The notes under the pieces were generated by a model. That model ran no database searches and was not told the DNA's origin. It saw only the letters and a program-made list of their open reading frames with translations. From assembly GCA_001509335.1 (NCBI GenBank), contig LGGY01000166.1, positions 1-8,442 of the forward strand: 8,442 nucleotides of DNA. The letters are read 5' to 3'. The position numbers and the translations under genes are program-made. This DNA comes from Fidelibacterota bacterium 46_43 (GTDB lineage Bacteria; Fidelibacterota; Fidelibacteria; Fidelibacterales; Fidelibacteraceae). This document shows positions 6,941-8,442 of this stretch, piece by piece. The first letter of the stretch is position 1, and every line of letters begins with the position of its first letter.

Positions 6941-6948
6941 ATAAAAGG

Positions 6949-6965
6949 GTCTGTTTCAATCAGAC
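6949..6965 (+). promoter_or_regulatory. Small hairpin just upstream of the manC ribosome-binding site
   Basis: GTCTG at 6949-6953 pairs with CAGAC at 6961-6965 around a 7-nt loop. The stem ends right before AGGAG (6966-6970), so folding could modulate access to the ribosome site. The stem is only 5 bp, and the effect is speculative. Confidence 0.3.
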
Positions 6966-6977
6966 AGGAGATGAAGC

Positions 6978-8060
6978 GTGATGAATGAACATTATTTCAG
7001 TATCATTATGGCGGGGGGAGTGGGAAAACGTTTTTGGCCACGTAGCCGGAAAGACAGCCCCAAACAGTTGCTGGACATCATTGGTGATGAGTCAATGATT
7101 AATCTTACCATAAAACGCCTTCTAAAAGTTTCACCTCTTGAGCGGCTTTACATCATTACTAACTACCACCAGGCTGAGATGATCCTTGCACAGAATCCAA
7201 ACCTGTCCTGGGAAAACTTTATCATTGAACCGTCAGGCAAAAATACAGCTCCGGCCATTGCTCTGGCGGCTGCGGTCTTGAAAAAAAGAGATCCGGAAGC
7301 GGTGATGGGACTTTTTCCGGCGGATCATTTAATTCAGGATGAAAAGGATTTTATTGCCTGCCTGAATGAAGGGGTCCGGATTGCGACGGAAAAGAATGTT
7401 CTTATAACTTTTGGGATTGAACCGACACGCCCGGCAACAGGATATGGCTACATTCAGGTAGAAAAAGAACCGCTTCCAGACAGCACCCTGGTGTATAAAT
7501 CAAAAACCTTTGCTGAAAAGCCCAATCTTGAAACAGCCAAACGCTTTTTAAGCTCCGGAGAATTCCTCTGGAACAGCGGAATGTTCATTTGGCGGGCAGA
7601 TGTGATTTTAAAAGAAATTGAAAAATATCTGCCTGAGCTCTATGAAATTATCGACACCCTGTCCGGCACCATGGATACCGAAATGTATGATAAAACCCTT
7701 CAAAAACTCTGGAGAACCATTAAACCTGTCTCCATTGACTATGGTGTGATGGAAAATGCCAGACATGTGAAAGTGGTCCGCGGAAAATTCGGCTGGAGCG
7801 ACGTGGGAAGCTGGGATGCGGTTTACAGTCTGGAAAAAAAGGATAAATATGGTAATGTTCTCCGGGGAGATGGTTACCTGCTGGAATCATCCGGGAATTA
7901 TATCTATTCCTCCGGAGCCCAGGTGTTTGCCCGTAATATCCACAACCTCATTGTGATTGCCGATAAAGGGGTGATTTTGCTGATCCCAAGGGATGAATCA
8001 GAATCCATAAAAGGAATTGTGGATGCCCTGCCGGTAGTCGGAAAGGAAGATCTGCTCTGA
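6978..8060 (+). CDS. manC: Mannose-1-phosphate guanylyltransferase (GDP-mannose pyrophosphorylase)
   Basis: This 360-aa enzyme converts mannose-1-phosphate and GTP to GDP-mannose, the donor for capsule, O-antigen and glycan mannosylation. The N-terminal nucleotide-binding signature GGVGKRFWPRSRKDSPKQ occupies 13-30. It is followed by EPSGKNTAP at 84-92, FPADH with metal-binding Asp116, the PATGYGYIQ loop, FLWNSGMF at 196-202, SIDYGVME near 252-259 and GWSDVGSWD at 272-280. The C-terminus is short, so this is the monofunctional form without the phosphomannose isomerase domain of longer ManC/AlgA proteins. Two adjacent starts are possible: GTG 6978, 7 nt after AGGAG, and ATG 6981, 10 nt after; residue numbers here use the GTG. 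A 5-codon out-of-frame ATG reading frame (6971-6988) overlaps both. Its stop forms TGATG with the next gene. Confidence 0.95.
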   Translation: MMNEHYFSIIMAGGVGKRFWPRSRKDSPKQLLDIIGDESMINLTIKRLLKVSPLERLYIITNYHQAEMILAQNPNLSWENFIIEPSGKNTAPAIALAAAVLKKRDPEAVMGLFPADHLIQDEKDFIACLNEGVRIATEKNVLITFGIEPTRPATGYGYIQVEKEPLPDSTLVYKSKTFAEKPNLETAKRFLSSGEFLWNSGMFIWRADVILKEIEKYLPELYEIIDTLSGTMDTEMYDKTLQKLWRTIKPVSIDYGVMENARHVKVVRGKFGWSDVGSWDAVYSLEKKDKYGNVLRGDGYLLESSGNYIYSSGAQVFARNIHNLIVIADKGVILLIPRDESESIKGIVDALPVVGKEDLL

Positions 8061-8314
8061 TGACATCCCAAAAAATCCTGGAAGAACTGGAAAAATTTCT
8101 GAATAACCTGGACATTGAGCTCGAAAAAGCCGTCGGGACAGTAAAAGGTGGATATTGCCGCATCCGGGAGGAATCGGTCATCGTGATTAACCGCAAAATC
8201 CCTGTCGAAGAACAACTGACTATCATAGCTAATGCTATTCACCGGAAAAATTTGGACTACAGTCAGTTAAGACCTCCCGTAAGAGAATTTATTGAACGCT
8301 TTAAGGGGTTGTGA
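8060..8314 (+). CDS. Small conserved-looking protein of unknown function
   Basis: This 84-aa soluble protein has no signal peptide or membrane segment. It begins with a charged helix (residues 1-20, KILEELEKFLNNL), followed by a compact region with KGGYCRIR near 29-36 and SVIVINRKIPVEEQ near 39-52, a second helix (LTIIANAIHRKN), and a C-terminal LRPPVREFIERFKG. The pattern 'short helix, GGxCR, V-I-I-N, helix, PxVREFIE' recalls short hypothetical proteins I have seen in Bacteroidota-related genomes; this is recollection, not a search, and I know of no assigned function. The start is well supported by GGAAGA at 8045-8050 and by the TGATG overlap with manC, so the two are likely co-translated. 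A single Cys gives no obvious metal site. Confidence 0.8.
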   Translation: MTSQKILEELEKFLNNLDIELEKAVGTVKGGYCRIREESVIVINRKIPVEEQLTIIANAIHRKNLDYSQLRPPVREFIERFKGL

Positions 8315-8347
8315 GTTACGGGTTGAAGTTTGCAGGTTTGGGGTTGG
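8313..8347 (+). repeat. Degenerate heptamer repeat after the last gene
   Basis: Read in steps of seven from 8313, the sequence gives GAGTTAC, GGGTTGA, AGTTTGC, AGGTTTG and GGGTTGG, approximating a GGGTTGN unit. The first unit overlaps the stop codon of the 84-aa gene. It resembles an eroded 7-bp tandem repeat. Its unit differs from the CATTCTC array upstream of radA but has the same period. Confidence 0.5.
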
Positions 8348-8420
8348 ATGAGTAGGACAAAGACCATGCGTATTCATATTATTCTAATTTCACTATATAG
8401 GAAGAACTCTATGCTTAGGA

Positions 8421-8438
8421 CCCCCCGGGGATAAAATA
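8421..8438 (-). repeat. TATTTTA-plus-C/G-tract element, right copy (inverted)
   Basis: On the minus strand this reads TATTTTAT, then four C and six G, followed by TCC. It closely matches the left copy at 1063-1084 in order and composition, in opposite orientation. If it were a promoter like the left one, its -35 would lie beyond the right window edge, so this cannot be judged here. No terminator with a U-tract is visible in 8315-8442. Confidence 0.45.
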
Positions 8439-8442
8439 AACC

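Overview
This 8.4-kb window looks like a housekeeping stretch of a bacterial chromosome. It carries a two-gene leftward unit at the left edge and a rightward run of seven genes filling the rest. Translation is standard bacterial, with ATG, GTG and TTG starts, short intergenic gaps and overlapping stop/start codons. The best lineage clue is the 519-aa outer-membrane-type lipoprotein. It has an LAGC lipobox, a Gly/Pro linker, a Big_5 Ig-like domain and a C-terminal DxNxNG segment, an architecture I associate with Bacteroidota and relatives (FCB group: Calditrichota, Marinimicrobia, Ignavibacteria and similar). The exact phylum is an inference, and no rRNA or other marker is present to settle it.

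Left edge, minus strand: a TTG-started protein with one N-terminal membrane segment and a CYTH-like cytoplasmic part (997-299) is coupled by an ATGA overlap to a canonical short CYTH-domain protein (302 to the window edge). These two probable triphosphate tunnel proteins form one transcription unit and are the most interesting gene pair here. Positions 998-1236 hold no gene. They carry a strong sigma-70-type promoter toward radA, a C/G tract with a palindromic core, and a heptamer tandem repeat.

Right part, plus strand: radA (branch-migration ATPase), tgt (queuosine tRNA-guanine transglycosylase), a SagB-type FMN oxidoreductase, sfsA, the Ig-like lipoprotein, a mannose-1-phosphate guanylyltransferase (manC type) and an 84-aa protein of unknown function. 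Gaps are 35 nt (radA-tgt), 81 nt (tgt-SagB type) and 48 nt (lipoprotein-manC). The other junctions overlap: ATGA at SagB type/sfsA, 8 nt at sfsA/lipoprotein and TGATG at manC/84-aa. The genes do not form one pathway; they cover DNA recombination, tRNA modification, redox, nucleic-acid binding or sugar metabolism, cell envelope and GDP-mannose supply. Co-transcription with coupled translation seems more likely than a shared function.

The rightward run is flanked on both sides by similar intergenic sequence: a TATTTTA-plus-C/G-tract element, in inverted orientation, each about 70 nt from a 7-bp-period repeat. This could be a dispersed intergenic repeat family. I found no tRNA, rRNA, CRISPR array, transposase or phage gene, and no clear dedicated defence or mobile system.
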